A stretch of DNA of 6,325 nt from Solirubrobacteraceae bacterium (GTDB lineage: Bacteria; Actinomycetota; Thermoleophilia; Solirubrobacterales; Solirubrobacteraceae). Below, one piece after another: positions 5,839 through 6,325 of the stretch. Every line of letters begins with the position of its first letter. Positions within the stretch are counted from its first letter, which is position 1. Where the stretch lies: assembly GCA_025455895.1 (NCBI GenBank), contig JALOLQ010000096.1:1-6325 (forward strand). The letters run 5' to 3'. The notes under the pieces were generated by a model. It saw nothing but the letters and a program-made list of their open reading frames with translations. It was not told the origin of the DNA and did no database searches. The position numbers and the translations under genes are program-made.

Positions 5839-6325
5839 CTAGGCGGTCGCGGTCTCCTGGACCTCGGCCTTCTCGGCGTCGACCGTCTCGGCGGCGCGGA
5901 TGCCCTCCTCGGCGCGGCTCGTCTGCCCGACGCCCGCCTCGGTGAGCGGCTGGCCGTCCTCGTCGAGGTCGTAGCCGAAGTCGTCGGCGTAGCCGGTGAC
6001 GACCTTGCCGAGCGCACCCTGGGTCTCGTCGGACCAGTCGCCGCCGGCGATCTTCTCGAGCGTCGGCGCCGCCTCGGCGCGCACGCGCTGGGTCAGGCCG
6101 TCGAGGAACTCGGGGATCCGGTCCACGTTGATCCGGTCCAGCGCACCGGAGGTGGCGGCGTAGATCTGGGCGACCTGGACGTCCACCGGCAGCGGGTTGC
6201 GCTCGACCTGGTTGAGCGTGGCGACCAGGCGCTCGCCGCGGGCCAGCGTGCGCTGCGTGTCGGCGTCGAGGTCCGAGCCGAACTGCGCGAACGCCTCGAG
6301 GTCGCGGAACTGCGAGAGCTCGATC
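5839..6325 (-). CDS. atpA: F1F0 ATP synthase alpha subunit, C-terminal part (cut by window edge)
   Basis: Only the last 161 codons are in the window; the start lies to the right. Alpha is the non-catalytic subunit alternating with beta in F1. Translating the minus strand from 6324 gives IELSQFRDLEAFAQFGSDLD, then a segment ending QVERNPLPVDVQVAQIYA, the classic C-terminal helical domain. Any start assigned near the GTG at 6184-6186 would be wrong, because the frame is open to the edge and the homology continues upstream. After the usual family end, near KVVTGYADDF (fragment residues about 107-116), the chain continues for about 45 residues with 12 Asp/Glu and 3 Lys/Arg, ending AEVQETATA. This tail is longer than in E. 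coli alpha. It is followed after 21 nt by atpG. Identity is certain; the role of the tail is unknown. Confidence 0.97.
   Translation of the reverse strand, partial: IELSQFRDLEAFAQFGSDLDADTQRTLARGERLVATLNQVERNPLPVDVQVAQIYAATSGALDRINVDRIPEFLDGLTQRVRAEAAPTLEKIAGGDWSDETQGALGKVVTGYADDFGYDLDEDGQPLTEAGVGQTSRAEEGIRAAETVDAEKAEVQETATA

Noticed and set aside
5664..6017. Minus-strand open frame of 117 codons spanning the atpA-atpG junction
   Set aside because: Overlaps two certain genes in another frame and is Arg/Ser/Pro-rich shadow sequence.
6184..6186. GTG start giving a 115-residue independent protein
   Set aside because: The frame continues upstream to the window edge with clear alpha-subunit homology, so this is an internal valine codon.

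Overview
The window is GC-rich throughout. All six genes I can support lie on the minus strand, so the biology reads from right to left. The gene order, the protein sequences and the near-universal G/C third codon positions suggest a high-GC actinobacterium-like genome. A Thermoleophilia/Solirubrobacterales-type organism is my best guess, but it rests on general impression and not on a marker search.

Right half (3053-6325): the end of an F-type ATP synthase operon in the canonical order alpha (3' part only, cut by the window edge), gamma, beta, epsilon. Gaps between genes are 8-30 nt. Recognisable Shine-Dalgarno (SD) sequences precede gamma, beta and epsilon. The four genes encode the catalytic hexamer, the rotating shaft and the regulatory epsilon subunit of F1. 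The alpha subunit carries an acidic C-terminal tail of about 45 residues beyond the usual end of the family.

Middle (2979-3052): a compact 74-nt junction. It holds a 7-bp GC hairpin with a short T run, probably the terminator of the atp operon. It is followed by a weak -10-like hexamer, two GGGCGCCC palindromes 14 bp apart, and a perfect 14-bp palindrome TTAGGGCGCCCTAA that touches the start codon of the next gene. The outer TTAGG/CCTAA arms resemble DtxR/IdeR iron boxes.

Left half (262-2978): two genes overlapping by 4 nt (ATGA). They encode a fused two-domain permease and its ATPase, of the ferric-iron (FbpB/FbpC) ABC importer type. Transport genes and the iron-box-like operator support each other as an iron-regulated unit. 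No substrate-binding protein gene is present in the window.

Far left (1-261): no credible gene. It contains three degenerate repeat units with an exact 61-bp period. Each has GGGTTC and GAACCC arms separated by 21 nt and can form a hairpin. The array may continue beyond the left edge. This array, the start-codon palindrome and the alpha-subunit tail are the most unusual things here. I see no clear novel multi-gene system.
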